NCBI GenBank assembly: GCA_029210465.1
Contig: JARGDL010000011.1
Coordinates: 1-64,000, forward strand
Direction: 5' to 3'
Source: Stygiobacter electus
Lineage (GTDB): Bacteria > Bacteroidota > Ignavibacteria > Ignavibacteriales > Melioribacteraceae
Length of the DNA: 64,000 nucleotides
The notes under the pieces are model-generated. The model saw nothing but the letters and a program-made list of their open reading frames with translations. It had not been told where the DNA came from and did no database searches. Position numbers and translations under genes: made by a program. Of this stretch, positions 1 to 8,980 are shown one piece after another (within the stretch, counting starts at the first letter, position 1; each line of letters begins with the position of its first letter).

Positions 1-179
1 CATGGGGCTTCAGGATCGTGCGTATGGTTTAAAATACAGTGATACCAGACTTGATACTGTGTATCGTACCTCCGTAAAAAACCTTCACGCCATGCTGCAT
101 CGCAATAACTTGCAATCATTTGATCATTATAATCATATCCATCTTGCATTTGGTAAAACCATGGCGCATAACCATGATC
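1..179 (-). pseudogene. Open continuation of the lipoprotein gene beyond its in-frame TGA
   Basis: Reading the minus strand past the TGA at 180-182 in the same frame gives 59 sense codons with no further stop to the window edge. The peptide begins DHGYAPWFYQMQDG and is rich in Trp, Tyr and His, like the protein before the stop. This looks like the C-terminal part of the same protein, separated by one nonsense codon. TGA is an ordinary stop elsewhere in the window (for example at 14457-14459), so a point mutation, a sequence error or, less likely, recoding are the options. The true end lies outside the window. Confidence 0.55.
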
Positions 180-1070
180 TCAGCAATACCCTAGAAGGTT
201 TCGAAATTCGCTACCATCTTTGTGTGCTGCAATCCATGTTCGCGAGAAAACATTACCATATAGACCCTGAAGACCATCCCACAATGGTCTGTGGTCGATT
301 TCAGTACCGCTAAAGGAATCATATCTTGTGCACATAACAAAATCGACTTGTGTAGGATAATAATTTGTATAGGAGTATCCATAAAGCCACTCGTATGGAT
401 TATGAGTGTGGAAATTCGCAAAGACATAATAAGTTTCTCCAAAGCCAAAAAGAGAATTCGGATGTAATCCTTTTACAAAATCGCGAAAACTTTTAAAAGA
501 AGATTGAGTAATAGAAGCGCAACAATCGTGATTATAAGGTTCATCAACATAATAACCCCAGAAATGATTGTTGGGAGACAATCCATTATAAAGGTTTTGA
601 ACAGTGGCTCTGTCCTCAGTGCCTCCAGTCGCAAAACCGCTGGCTAAATAGTTTGTTTCAATGGGAAAACCAGCATTTACTATTGCTTGAATATTTTCAT
701 AAACTCCGATACATGCAGCAATATAATTAAAGCCCCATTTTGATTTTAATTCATTCAATTTCTGAATGCGATTTGGATCACCGGAAGAACCCGCATATTG
801 CCTATATTCAGTTGGCATAATTCCAAATTCACTATTTGCAACATAATGATGGAAAACATACTCGATTTCTGTTTTTGTACCGTATTCTAATTGATCAGGG
901 TAGAAATCGTCTACTTTGCTTAATTTCTTACTGGTCGAAGTATTGGTTGAAGAAGCTGTTTTAGTTTCTGAATTTAACTTTGGTTCTGGTGGTGTGCTTT
1001 CAGTACAAGAAAAAATAAAAAGAGAGAAAAATAAAATACTAAGGGCGTCAACGAATGAACGAATTTTCAT
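180..1070 (-). CDS. Putative lipoprotein with TIM-barrel glycosidase-like features, interrupted by TGA
   Basis: The 296 residues begin with a lipoprotein signal (hydrophobic stretch, then FSC at about residues 20-22) and a Ser/Thr-rich linker to about residue 50. Motifs such as WGFNYI and HFWGYYVDEPYNH resemble the strand-end acidic motif (GYYVDEP) of TIM-barrel glycoside-hydrolase-like proteins, but I cannot name a family. The start has the strongest Shine-Dalgarno seen here (AAAGGAGGA, about 8 nt from ATG). The frame stays open after the TGA to the window edge, so the listed product is probably truncated. Base composition appears less AT-rich than the following genes, hinting at separate origin. 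Membrane anchoring is inferred from the lipobox only. Confidence 0.6.
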   Translation of the reverse strand: MKIRSFVDALSILFFSLFIFSCTESTPPEPKLNSETKTASSTNTSTSKKLSKVDDFYPDQLEYGTKTEIEYVFHHYVANSEFGIMPTEYRQYAGSSGDPNRIQKLNELKSKWGFNYIAACIGVYENIQAIVNAGFPIETNYLASGFATGGTEDRATVQNLYNGLSPNNHFWGYYVDEPYNHDCCASITQSSFKSFRDFVKGLHPNSLFGFGETYYVFANFHTHNPYEWLYGYSYTNYYPTQVDFVMCTRYDSFSGTEIDHRPLWDGLQGLYGNVFSRTWIAAHKDGSEFRNLLGYC

Positions 1071-1228
1071 AATACAATCCTCCTTTCTGAAATTAGTTGT
1101 GATTAGGTTTTGAGCTACCTAACTATTAATTAACCCGCCAATAAATATCATTATCTGGAATGATATCTACCAGCGTTTTATTTATTTTTAATTAAAATTC
1201 TAAATTTCTGGCTTGCTATCACTCCTTA

Positions 1229-1342
1229 CTAAATAATGCTGTCTATCGGACTTTTAACACCAAGCACAGTTTTCAAAACGTGAGTGTAAATCATAGTAGT
1301 TTTTACACTTTTATGCCTAAGTAACTCTTGTATGGTTGTTAC
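1229..1342 (-). pseudogene. C-terminal remnant of an integron-type tyrosine recombinase
   Basis: The minus strand encodes [20 protein letters not shown] followed by [13 protein letters not shown] and a stop. This matches the end of the catalytic domain of tyrosine recombinases: the L-L-x-H-K box, the nucleophile Tyr in T-T-M-x-Y-T-H-V, and the VLxxxxxGVxSP tail typical of IntI-like integrases. Everything upstream of the TIQELL motif is absent; the open frame continues to 1423, but those residues ([19 protein letters not shown]) do not resemble an integrase. The Arg residues and first His of the catalytic set are missing, so it is not functional. It marks a past integron-like or phage-like integration. 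Confidence 0.75.
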
Positions 1343-1493
1343 CAAATCAAGTAGTTTTGGTTTTTGATTTTCTTTCTGAAGATTTACTGAATTGTTTGAA
1401 ATATTTTTCTGCCCTCTTTGCAAGTAATATTTCCTTTTGTTTCTGTTTACAACTTAAATTTTTTCTTCAAATTAAGCAAGAAAAATTTTTCAG

Positions 1494-1521
1494 CCACGAA
1501 TTAACACTAATTTTCACTAAT
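1494..1521. repeat. Short periodic CACKAATT repeat
   Basis: The sequence CCACGAATTAACACTAATT is followed by TTCACTAAT, giving three near-copies of CAC(G/T)AAT at roughly 10-base spacing. It sits in the gene-poor strip next to the recombinase remnant. I can describe the repetition only; no function is assigned. Confidence 0.35.
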
Positions 1522-1630
1522 GGATATTGGGTTGAGCAAGCCCGACATATATGAAGAATTACACGTCAGGCAGGATCAGTTTGACAATACCAATTGACTT
1601 CAATAATTCTACAGAAGTCTCTTCTAGTTA

Positions 1631-2773
1631 TTACTTTCCAATTTTTGTCAAACCAATTCCAGGTGCATCAGTTAGTGTAACTTTTCCATCAATTACTTTT
1701 GTGCCTTCAAATGGATCGTTACTGATTAATAAAGCACCGTCCAAATCTGCCCATTGTATTCCAGGTGAAAGTTGTGAAACAGCAGATATTGCACATGATG
1801 TTTCTGTCATACAGCCAAGCATTACTTGCATTCCGAGTGATTTTGCAAGATTCATCATTTTGTGTGCTTCTCTTAATCCAGTGCATTTCATTAGTTTAAT
1901 ATTAATTCCAGAATAAACACCGTGTGCTTTAATGACATCAGGAATTCTTTGCACGGCTTCATCACCAAAAGTTGGAAGTGGACTATTTTCTGTAAGCCAA
2001 GCATTTTCTTCGATCATTTCTTTTGGCATTGGTTGTTCTATCATTTTTACATTTTTATCTTTTAACCAATGAATCATATCAAGCGCGAAGTGTTTGTCTT
2101 TCCAACCTTGATTGACATCTACAGTTATTGGTTTATCTGTAACTGAACGAATGGTTTCAATCATTTCTTTATCTGTGTCTCGTCCAAGTTTTACTTTTAA
2201 TACTTTATATTCTTCAGCTTCTTTTACTTTTTGACGAACAACATCTGGTTTATCAATTCCAATTGTAAATGAAGTGTAAGGAGTTTTTTCTTTATTGTAA
2301 CCCCAAATCTTAAACCAAGGTTTACCAATTAATTTTCCGACTAAATCATGCAAAGCAATATCAACAGATGCTTTCGCTGCTGGATTTAATGGCTCAATTT
2401 TGTCAACATAATCCAAAATATCTTCCATTTGAAATGGATCTTTAAATTGGGTTAGATCTACTTTTGATAAAAATTTAGTTGCAGTTTCATGTGATTCACC
2501 TAAATAAGGTGGCATTGATGCTTCGCCGTAACCAATAACACCATCATATTCAATTTGTGTTAACATAACTGGTGTTGTTGTTCTTGAACTTGAAGCTAAT
2601 GTGAAGACATGTTTTAGTTGCAATGTGTAAGGTTTAAATGTGAATTTCATTTTTTTATTCTTTTTATTTATGAAAATATTTTTTGCTACTGAATTTGTTA
2701 ATAATCCGTTTGAAAATAAAGCTCCACTTAATAAAGTAGATTTTAATAAAAAATCTCTTCTGTTGGATTTCAT
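1631..2773 (-). CDS. Tat-exported L-Ala-D/L-Glu (dipeptide) epimerase, enolase superfamily
   Basis: This 380-residue protein belongs to the muconate-lactonizing subgroup of the enolase superfamily. Visible motifs are the KxK acid/base pair (K193, K195 in VLKVKLG), metal ligands D219 (DVNQG), E246 (EQPM) and D271 (GDEA), the opposite catalytic Lys K293 (NIKLMK), and a terminal D343-x-D345 (ADLDG), the signature that binds the dipeptide ammonium group in Ala-Glu epimerases. It would invert L-Ala-D-Glu to L-Ala-L-Glu during murein peptide catabolism. The N-terminus SNRRDFLLKS plus a hydrophobic stretch is a Tat signal, unusual for this normally cytoplasmic enzyme. Its ATG overlaps the stop of the NlpC/P60 gene by 4 bases, so the two are translationally coupled. 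Family assignment is strong; exact substrate is inferred. Confidence 0.88.
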   Translation of the reverse strand: MKSNRRDFLLKSTLLSGALFSNGLLTNSVAKNIFINKKNKKMKFTFKPYTLQLKHVFTLASSSRTTTPVMLTQIEYDGVIGYGEASMPPYLGESHETATKFLSKVDLTQFKDPFQMEDILDYVDKIEPLNPAAKASVDIALHDLVGKLIGKPWFKIWGYNKEKTPYTSFTIGIDKPDVVRQKVKEAEEYKVLKVKLGRDTDKEMIETIRSVTDKPITVDVNQGWKDKHFALDMIHWLKDKNVKMIEQPMPKEMIEENAWLTENSPLPTFGDEAVQRIPDVIKAHGVYSGINIKLMKCTGLREAHKMMNLAKSLGMQVMLGCMTETSCAISAVSQLSPGIQWADLDGALLISNDPFEGTKVIDGKVTLTDAPGIGLTKIGK

Positions 2774-3960
2774 TCCATTTCTCCTAAATAAAATTTATTT
2801 GTCTTTAAAGTTGTAATTCCATTTTTGTTAATTGAAGTTAAAATTCTTTTTGCACGAATAAAATGTTTTAATCGGTATTCATTAAAGTTTTTTGCATCTT
2901 TATCGAAAGAATTAATTGATACTTTTCCAGCTTCATGAATGAATTCATAATTACCGAGATAAATTCCAACGTGTGTAATTTTTTCTTTAGTTGAATCAGT
3001 TGCATGCTGACCAAAGAAAAGTAAATCACCGGGTTGAAGATTTTCAAAACCATTTTTTGTATCAACTAAATCACCATCATTTGCTTGTTGAGAGGCATCG
3101 CGTTGAAGAATAATTCCATTTAAGAAATAAACAGTTTTTGTAAATCCACTGCAATCCATTCCTTTAACAGAAGTTCCACCCCACAAATATGGAATTCCAA
3201 TAAATAATTTTGCTGTGTTAACGATGGATTCTTTTGTTGGTTTAAGATTTTCTAACCAAGTTGTATATTCTGTGCAATTTTCTTTTGGAACAAATGCAAT
3301 TCTTTCATCAGGATATTTCACTTTAAAGAAATCATTTTCTTCATTTAATAAAACAAGTATGTTACCAGCGACTAAATCAGAAACTCGTTGAGAATTTATA
3401 TTTGGTTCAGTATAAGCAAAGCCAAATTCTTTTGTGAAAATTATTTTTGGAGATTTAATCCATTCATCGAACTGATTTTTGTTCATTGGAGTAATGCCAT
3501 CTGCATCAACCCAAGAAATATATTTATCGGGTGTTTGAACTAAATAAAATCCAGATTCCTTTTTGAAAATTTTTACAGGTGTTCCAAGTAATGCTTGAGT
3601 TGCAAGCTCTTCAGGGTGATCTGGTTTTGTTCTAATGTTTGAAACAGAAAGATTTACTATACCATAAATTTTATCACCAAGCTTTTTGGAAGGAAGAATT
3701 TTAACTTCATCTTTAAATTCAATGTTATGGTGATTTAATTCTTGTAATAAAATATTTTTCACATGAATTAAATTTGTTTCACCTTTTAAAGTTTTGCTCT
3801 GTTTGTCATATTCGACATTAAAAATAGCAGTTCTTTTATCAGGAATTAAATTGGTTTTAACTTCTGAAATAAGTTTATCAACAATTTCCATATCTATTCC
3901 TTGCGAAAAAATTTTTATAGTAAGTAAAAATAAAAATGTAAATGCAAATTTAAGTTTCAT
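2770..3960 (-). CDS. Secreted NlpC/P60 endopeptidase with SH3-like domains
   Basis: The 396 residues start with a Sec signal (MKLKFAFTFLFLLTIKIFSQ). An N-terminal region to about residue 105 is followed by bacterial SH3-like segments (about 105-155 and 170-230) and a C-terminal NlpC/P60 domain from about 245. The catalytic Cys270 lies in MDCSGF, His330 in ITHVGIYLG and a third polar residue, His342, in FIHEAG. Family members of this layout (YkfC-like) hydrolyse gamma-D-Glu-diaminopimelate bonds in muropeptides, releasing the L-Ala-D-Glu that the adjacent epimerase would use. An AAGGA motif precedes the ATG. It sits 15 bases after the AmpG-like gene. Confidence 0.88.
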   Translation of the reverse strand: MKLKFAFTFLFLLTIKIFSQGIDMEIVDKLISEVKTNLIPDKRTAIFNVEYDKQSKTLKGETNLIHVKNILLQELNHHNIEFKDEVKILPSKKLGDKIYGIVNLSVSNIRTKPDHPEELATQALLGTPVKIFKKESGFYLVQTPDKYISWVDADGITPMNKNQFDEWIKSPKIIFTKEFGFAYTEPNINSQRVSDLVAGNILVLLNEENDFFKVKYPDERIAFVPKENCTEYTTWLENLKPTKESIVNTAKLFIGIPYLWGGTSVKGMDCSGFTKTVYFLNGIILQRDASQQANDGDLVDTKNGFENLQPGDLLFFGQHATDSTKEKITHVGIYLGNYEFIHEAGKVSINSFDKDAKNFNEYRLKHFIRAKRILTSINKNGITTLKTNKFYLGEME

Positions 3961-3975
3961 ATTAAATCCTTATAA

Positions 3976-5487
3976 TTAATTTGATTTCTTTTTACCAAAA
4001 TCTGGTTCAATTTTAACTAATGCAGCAACAATAAAACCGGGTATAGTAGAAAGAATAACCCATAAGAAGAAATGTTTATAACCAATCATTTCCTGCAAAG
4101 CACCACTATACATTCCGGGAAGCATCATACCTAAAGCCATAATGCCAGTGCAAATTGCAAAGTGAGCTGTTTTATGTTCACCTTGAGAAACCATAATCAT
4201 AAACATCATATAAGCTGTAAATCCAAATCCATATCCAAATTGTTCAAATGCAACAGCAAGATTAATTAAAACAAAATTTGTTGGTTGAACTTGTGAAAGA
4301 TACACAAAAGCCAAATCAGGTGTGTGCATTATAATAACCATTGGCCAAAGCCACCATTTTAATCCTTTCTTCGAAATCACGTAACCGCCAATTAATCCAC
4401 CGACGGTTAAAGCAATAATTCCAACGGTGCCGTAAACAATTCCGACTTCACTGGTTGTTAATTCTAAACCACCTTTTGATCTTGGGTCGAGTAAAAATGG
4501 TTGAACTAATTTTACAAGTTGTGCTTCTGCGAAACGAAAGAATAAAAGAAATCCAAGAATATTCCATATATCTTTCTTTTGCATAAAAATTACAAATGCT
4601 CTTAAAAATTCTATAATTGGTAAAAGTATTTCGTTTTTTTGTTGTGAGCTTTCAAATTTTTCTACAAACTTAGCAACGAAAGTTCTAAATAAAGCAACAA
4701 CAATTACTACTAATGTAATTGTTGAAACAATTGTTTTCCATGGCGAAACAAATCCAATAAATGAAAGAAGAAAACTTAGAACTGTAAATGAAATATAAAT
4801 TGTAATTCCAAAAAGGAGAAAGCCACCAATTAAAAGTAAGATTTGGGTTGTCGATAATTTTTTCTCACCTAAAGTTCCTTTATCAACATTAGGATAAGGA
4901 AGAATAAATTTATGATAAAGAAAAAGTAATAGAAAAATAAATCCAGCAATTACAAAAACAATAGACCACGCAGATTTAAATCCAATTGATGGAGCTAATT
5001 GTCCAGCGATAACGACTAACAAACCTGAGCCAACAATTGTAGCAACTCTATAAAAAGTTGAACGAACACCAACAAATGCAGATTGCTTAGCTTGGTCAAG
5101 ACTAAGCATATAAAGGCCATCGGCAGCTATATCGTGAGTAGCAGATGCAAAAGCCATTAATGCAAAAACTACTAATGTTAATGTCCAAAAAATTGAAGTT
5201 GTAAGACTAAAAGCAATTCCAAATAGTGCAACAGCAACAATAAATTGCATTGTGATTGTCCAAAATCTTTTTGTTTTGAACATATCAATAAAAGGTCCCC
5301 ACAAAAATTTTAAAAACCATGGGAAATAAAGCAAGCTTGTAAAGAAAGCAATATCAGTATTTGACACATTAAGATTTTTATACATCATAACAGAAACTGA
5401 CATAACCATTACATAAGGAATAGCTTCAGTAAAATAAAGAGAAGGAACCCATGCCCAAGGATTTCTATACTCAACTTTTGAATTCAT
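3976..5487 (-). CDS. ampG: AmpG-like muropeptide permease (MFS)
   Basis: This 503-residue polytopic membrane protein has about twelve or more hydrophobic segments. It begins NPWAWVPSLYFTEAIPYVMV and continues with YFPWFLKFLWGPFIDMF, a pattern typical of the AmpG branch of the major facilitator superfamily, which imports GlcNAc-anhydroMurNAc muropeptides across the inner membrane by proton symport. The position between a sugar kinase and murein peptidases in one operon supports that role. A GGAG ribosome site lies 6 bases before the ATG; spacing to the upstream kinase is 13 bases. Substrate is inferred from family and context; other sugar or siderophore-type MFS roles are possible. Confidence 0.8.
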   Translation of the reverse strand: MNSKVEYRNPWAWVPSLYFTEAIPYVMVMSVSVMMYKNLNVSNTDIAFFTSLLYFPWFLKFLWGPFIDMFKTKRFWTITMQFIVAVALFGIAFSLTTSIFWTLTLVVFALMAFASATHDIAADGLYMLSLDQAKQSAFVGVRSTFYRVATIVGSGLLVVIAGQLAPSIGFKSAWSIVFVIAGFIFLLLFLYHKFILPYPNVDKGTLGEKKLSTTQILLLIGGFLLFGITIYISFTVLSFLLSFIGFVSPWKTIVSTITLVVIVVALFRTFVAKFVEKFESSQQKNEILLPIIEFLRAFVIFMQKKDIWNILGFLLFFRFAEAQLVKLVQPFLLDPRSKGGLELTTSEVGIVYGTVGIIALTVGGLIGGYVISKKGLKWWLWPMVIIMHTPDLAFVYLSQVQPTNFVLINLAVAFEQFGYGFGFTAYMMFMIMVSQGEHKTAHFAICTGIMALGMMLPGMYSGALQEMIGYKHFFLWVILSTIPGFIVAALVKIEPDFGKKKSN

Positions 5488-5500
5488 TAAATTCTCCGAC

Positions 5501-6421
5501 TTAATTAATTTTTTCTTTGGCTAATATTACCGCGCCAATTTCTGGTGGATTTTCCGGATTAACAATTTCAACAAATGGAAGTTGTTCATTTAATTTTTTC
5601 TTAAAAAGATTTGAATAAAAATTATCCGTAGAAATAATTCCACCGACTAAACTTAATTTCATTATTCTTTCATTTAATAAATTGTACATTGCTTTTACGT
5701 GAAGAATTAATTCATCGGTTTCATCTTCACAAATTTTTAAAGCTTCAAAATCATTTTGTTGAGCTGCCTGAATAACATTTGGTGCAAATGAAGCAATATC
5801 GAAGTTATTTCTGTAAATGGCGCTGATTAAGGAAGCACCATCAGAAATGTTAAATTCATTTTTTAAAAAATCAGCAAGTAAAGTCTTATCAATTCTGCCA
5901 TCAAAAAATTTTGAAACGGCTTGTAAACCTTTTCTACCGATGACTAATCCACTTCCTTCATCACCAATTAATTTTCCAAAGCCACCGACGCGATAAATAT
6001 TACCCGATTTGTCTTTTCCAAAAATAATTGAACCAGTGCCAGCAATTAAAAGTGAACCGGGCTTTCCTGAAAAAGCCCCTTCAAGAGCAATTCGTGCATC
6101 ACTTTCAACAAAAAATTTTAATTCAATTCCTTTTGATTTAGTGAATTCAGTAAAATCATTTTTCAATTTGTTTGCATCTTCAATTCTTCCAGCGCCTGTT
6201 GTACCAATTAATACTGCAGAAATTTCATCGTAATTAATCTTTAAATTATCAACTGATTCTTTTATCAGGCTGAAAATTGTTTCTGAAACTTTTTCAGTTC
6301 CAATTATTAAAAAATTTGAAGCACCACCAACGCATTCATAAAGCTTGTTGAATTGAAAATCAGTTACGACACATTTAGTTTTTGTGCCGCCGCCATCTAA
6401 TCCAATTAAATATTTTTTCAT
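5501..6421 (-). CDS. BadF/BadG-type sugar kinase, probable N-acetylglucosamine kinase
   Basis: The 306-residue protein shows the ASKHA ATPase fold: phosphate-1 loop LIGLDGGGTKTK (about 5-16), phosphate-2 segment LLIAGTGSIIFGKD and GGFGKLIGDEGSG. These are the hallmarks of the BadF/BadG/BcrA family that includes GlcNAc kinases. In this operon it is placed to phosphorylate amino sugars delivered by the AmpG-like permease. The ATG overlaps the amidase stop codon (ATGA), so translation is coupled. Whether GlcNAc or MurNAc is the substrate cannot be read from the sequence. Confidence 0.82.
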   Translation of the reverse strand: MKKYLIGLDGGGTKTKCVVTDFQFNKLYECVGGASNFLIIGTEKVSETIFSLIKESVDNLKINYDEISAVLIGTTGAGRIEDANKLKNDFTEFTKSKGIELKFFVESDARIALEGAFSGKPGSLLIAGTGSIIFGKDKSGNIYRVGGFGKLIGDEGSGLVIGRKGLQAVSKFFDGRIDKTLLADFLKNEFNISDGASLISAIYRNNFDIASFAPNVIQAAQQNDFEALKICEDETDELILHVKAMYNLLNERIMKLSLVGGIISTDNFYSNLFKKKLNEQLPFVEIVNPENPPEIGAVILAKEKIN

Positions 6422-8970
6422 TTACTGCTCATATATTTTAAGTATTCAATTAGTCCTTCATAAATTTTTTGTGCCATTTGATTTCTAAAATTTTCATCAG
6501 CTAATTTTTCTTCATCTTCAGCATTTGACATAAAAGCTTGTTCAATTAGTATTGAAGGCATTTCATTAATTCTTGAAACACGATAATTAAAAGAACCGAC
6601 AGAACCAAATGGTGCTAATTTTAATTTTATTAATTTATGAAAAACTTTTTCAGCAAGTGGCGCCCAAAATGGATTATTATAAAATGTGCAAGTTCCATTT
6701 GTACCTAAAAATTCATCTAAAGGGTCGCTTGAATTCGCATGAATACTAAAGTGAATATTTGCACCAGAATTAATTGCAAGAGTTCTTTTTTCAAGTAATG
6801 TCATATCTTTATCAGAAGTGCGAACCATAAAAACATCAGCTCCATGTTTTTTTAACAGAGCTTCCAATTTTCTGCTTAAATCTAAATTTAAATCTTTCTC
6901 TTTCATACCTGAAAGTCCAACAGCACCAATGTTTGAACCGCCATGTCCAGCTTCAATAGAAATTTTAACTCCTTTGAGGGGCTGTTTGCTTTTTAAGTTA
7001 AATGATGGTGGATATTTTATTTTTAATAATAATTCTTTTCCATTGGGTTTTAATTCAATGCCCCAAATTTTTTCTGTGTTAAGATTAACATAAATTTTAT
7101 AAGTTTCTTTTGAAGTTTGCTGCCAAGTTATTTCTTCAATGTAGCGTAAATTTGGTTTATGAATTATCCATGTACTACTTGTTTTTACTCCATAAAGATT
7201 AATGATTATTCTCTTTTGAAATGGATCGGAATAAACATCGTAAGGAACATTTTCTAAATATGGAATTCGGACAACATCGCAAGATGAATCAGGAAAAGCA
7301 GAAATTGGATTTATGAAATATGTTGGTTGTACAGTTCCTTTTGGAAGTTCATTCACAAATTCTTTGCTAATATAACCTTCTTCTGTATCATTTAATTTTA
7401 TTCTATAGTAATCACCAAAAATTCCATTTGATTTCAAAATTACATTTTTAGGTAATTCATTTCTCAAAGGTGCACCTAAACGAATTGGTGCTAATGTAAA
7501 TGCAAGAAGAGAGTAATCATTGTTTGTTATTAAAAGTGGAAAATCATTTTCATTTTTAACAGTTAATGTATTTTTTAACGTCTTATAAATTTTTTCATTT
7601 TCATTTGTTGAAGATTGTAAAATTAATTTAAATGAAATTTTTTCATTCTCAGGAAATTCAGTTAAAGGAATTTGAACAGAATATTGTGTTGATTTTGATA
7701 AATCTTTTGGCTGGCAATTATATGTTTTGTTCAATGGTAAAACTTCAATAAATCCTTTTTGAGATTTTGAACCATTAAAAGAAACAACAATAAAATCATT
7801 TTTAGTTAAAGTTAAATTTTCATTTGGACTAATTGAAGATTCATCAATTGCAAGTGGTTGAATCTTTTCCTCTTGTTTTGGTAACAATAAAACTTCATCT
7901 TCATAAATTGAATGATTTCCTTTTCTATCTATCGCTTCGGCTTTAAGTTTATTAAGTCCTACAACTAAATTTATTTTTTTGAAAAAGATTCCAGTTTTAT
8001 AAATCTTAACTTCATCGTTATTAATTTTAACTTTTGAAGGATAAATAGTTCTGCAAAGTAAATTGTAAACGTTGTTATTTGTTTTTCTTGCGAATGGTCT
8101 TCTGAATTCAATCCAATTACCATAACGAAATGAAGAACCGTCATTTTTAATTTTATAGTTGAAAGGAATTACCCAATCAGTCTTGGATAATTTTAACACT
8201 GAATCATTAACTTTAATTTTTATTGTGTCAGGATTATCAGTTAAAATAAAATTAACACAAAAATCTTTGTCAATAATTTTTTTTGAGTTGGTATTAATAA
8301 CTGTTACAAAATTTTCATTTCTGTTTATAATTTCTGATAAGTTCAGTTTATAAAAATTATCTGCTGATAATTTTTTTAGATAAGTTTTAAGAACAAAATC
8401 ATCACTAAAATTTTCATTTCTTTGAAGTTTATCATTATCAAAAATGAAGTCAATAATTCCAGAAGAAAGAAGTTTATCATTAAATTCATTTTTAACAAAT
8501 GACTTTGAATCAATTAATGTATGTAAATATGGTTTAATTATAGCTGATTCTACAATAATATTTTCAAACATCGAATATTGTGTTTCATCATTTAAATTAA
8601 TGTTTGAAAACAGAAATCCTCTAAAATTAATTTTACCAACAAATGATTTAATGTTTTGCTTTATTGTTGTAATGTTTTGTTGAGTTAAATTGGAATTTGA
8701 AAAATCAATTTCGAAATAAATTTGTTTGTTTGGGAATTTATTTTCAATTTTTTGAAAAACATCGCGACTAAATGAACTCTCTTTTAAAATTTCATTTGTC
8801 AATAATGATTTAATTACAACAGCATCAAAATCTGTTTTGTTAATTTCATTTAATTTGGATTCAAGATTTAACAGATTATCAACATTAATAGTTATGAATT
8901 TATCGCTATAAAAATTTTGCGAGTAAATAATATCAAAAAATAAAAAAGAAAAGAATAAAAACTTTTTCAT
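6418..8970 (-). CDS. Large N-acetylmuramoyl-L-alanine amidase (amidase_3) with AMIN-like region
   Basis: This 850-residue exported protein has a signal peptide of about 17 residues. Residues about 667-850 form an amidase_3 catalytic domain: zinc ligands His676 (IEAGHGG), Glu691 (MKEKDLNL) and His744 (FSIHANS), with catalytic Glu810 (LIEQAFMSN). Just before it, about 560-650 reads as an AMIN-like domain, preceded by an SH3-like stretch (about 500-550). The first 300 residues do not match a family I know; they have beta/alpha periodicity that could be a decayed TIM barrel. The enzyme would strip peptides from murein, producing denuded glycan. A ribosome site AAGGA precedes the ATG; it lies 10 bases after the GHL10 gene. 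Confidence 0.85.
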   Translation of the reverse strand: MKKFLFFSFLFFDIIYSQNFYSDKFITINVDNLLNLESKLNEINKTDFDAVVIKSLLTNEILKESSFSRDVFQKIENKFPNKQIYFEIDFSNSNLTQQNITTIKQNIKSFVGKINFRGFLFSNINLNDETQYSMFENIIVESAIIKPYLHTLIDSKSFVKNEFNDKLLSSGIIDFIFDNDKLQRNENFSDDFVLKTYLKKLSADNFYKLNLSEIINRNENFVTVINTNSKKIIDKDFCVNFILTDNPDTIKIKVNDSVLKLSKTDWVIPFNYKIKNDGSSFRYGNWIEFRRPFARKTNNNVYNLLCRTIYPSKVKINNDEVKIYKTGIFFKKINLVVGLNKLKAEAIDRKGNHSIYEDEVLLLPKQEEKIQPLAIDESSISPNENLTLTKNDFIVVSFNGSKSQKGFIEVLPLNKTYNCQPKDLSKSTQYSVQIPLTEFPENEKISFKLILQSSTNENEKIYKTLKNTLTVKNENDFPLLITNNDYSLLAFTLAPIRLGAPLRNELPKNVILKSNGIFGDYYRIKLNDTEEGYISKEFVNELPKGTVQPTYFINPISAFPDSSCDVVRIPYLENVPYDVYSDPFQKRIIINLYGVKTSSTWIIHKPNLRYIEEITWQQTSKETYKIYVNLNTEKIWGIELKPNGKELLLKIKYPPSFNLKSKQPLKGVKISIEAGHGGSNIGAVGLSGMKEKDLNLDLSRKLEALLKKHGADVFMVRTSDKDMTLLEKRTLAINSGANIHFSIHANSSDPLDEFLGTNGTCTFYNNPFWAPLAEKVFHKLIKLKLAPFGSVGSFNYRVSRINEMPSILIEQAFMSNAEDEEKLADENFRNQMAQKIYEGLIEYLKYMSSK

Positions 8971-8980
8971 AACGTATTCC

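Larger units (their letters stand above)
1071..1630. other. Gene-poor stretch with mobile-element remnant
   Basis: These 560 bases lie between the lipoprotein gene and the epimerase gene. The only coding trace I can support is the recombinase scrap at 1229-1342. A short AT-rich direct repeat lies at 1494-1521. I see no tRNA, terminator with a U-tract or complete gene here. The open frames crossing the region on the plus strand (around 1336-1916) are shadows of the epimerase gene or noncoding. Confidence 0.6.

Noticed and set aside
180..182. Selenocysteine codon in the lipoprotein gene
   Set aside because: No recognisable SECIS hairpin follows and no selenoprotein machinery is visible; a nonsense mutation is simpler, though not excluded.
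2..313. Plus-strand frame of 103 residues at the window start
   Set aside because: It lies antisense to the lipoprotein gene, whose minus-strand frame with signal peptide, strong ribosome site and family-like motifs is the better explanation.
1551..1916. Plus-strand frame of 121 residues over the epimerase 3' end
   Set aside because: Overlaps the conserved C-terminal part of the epimerase and has no motif or signal of its own.
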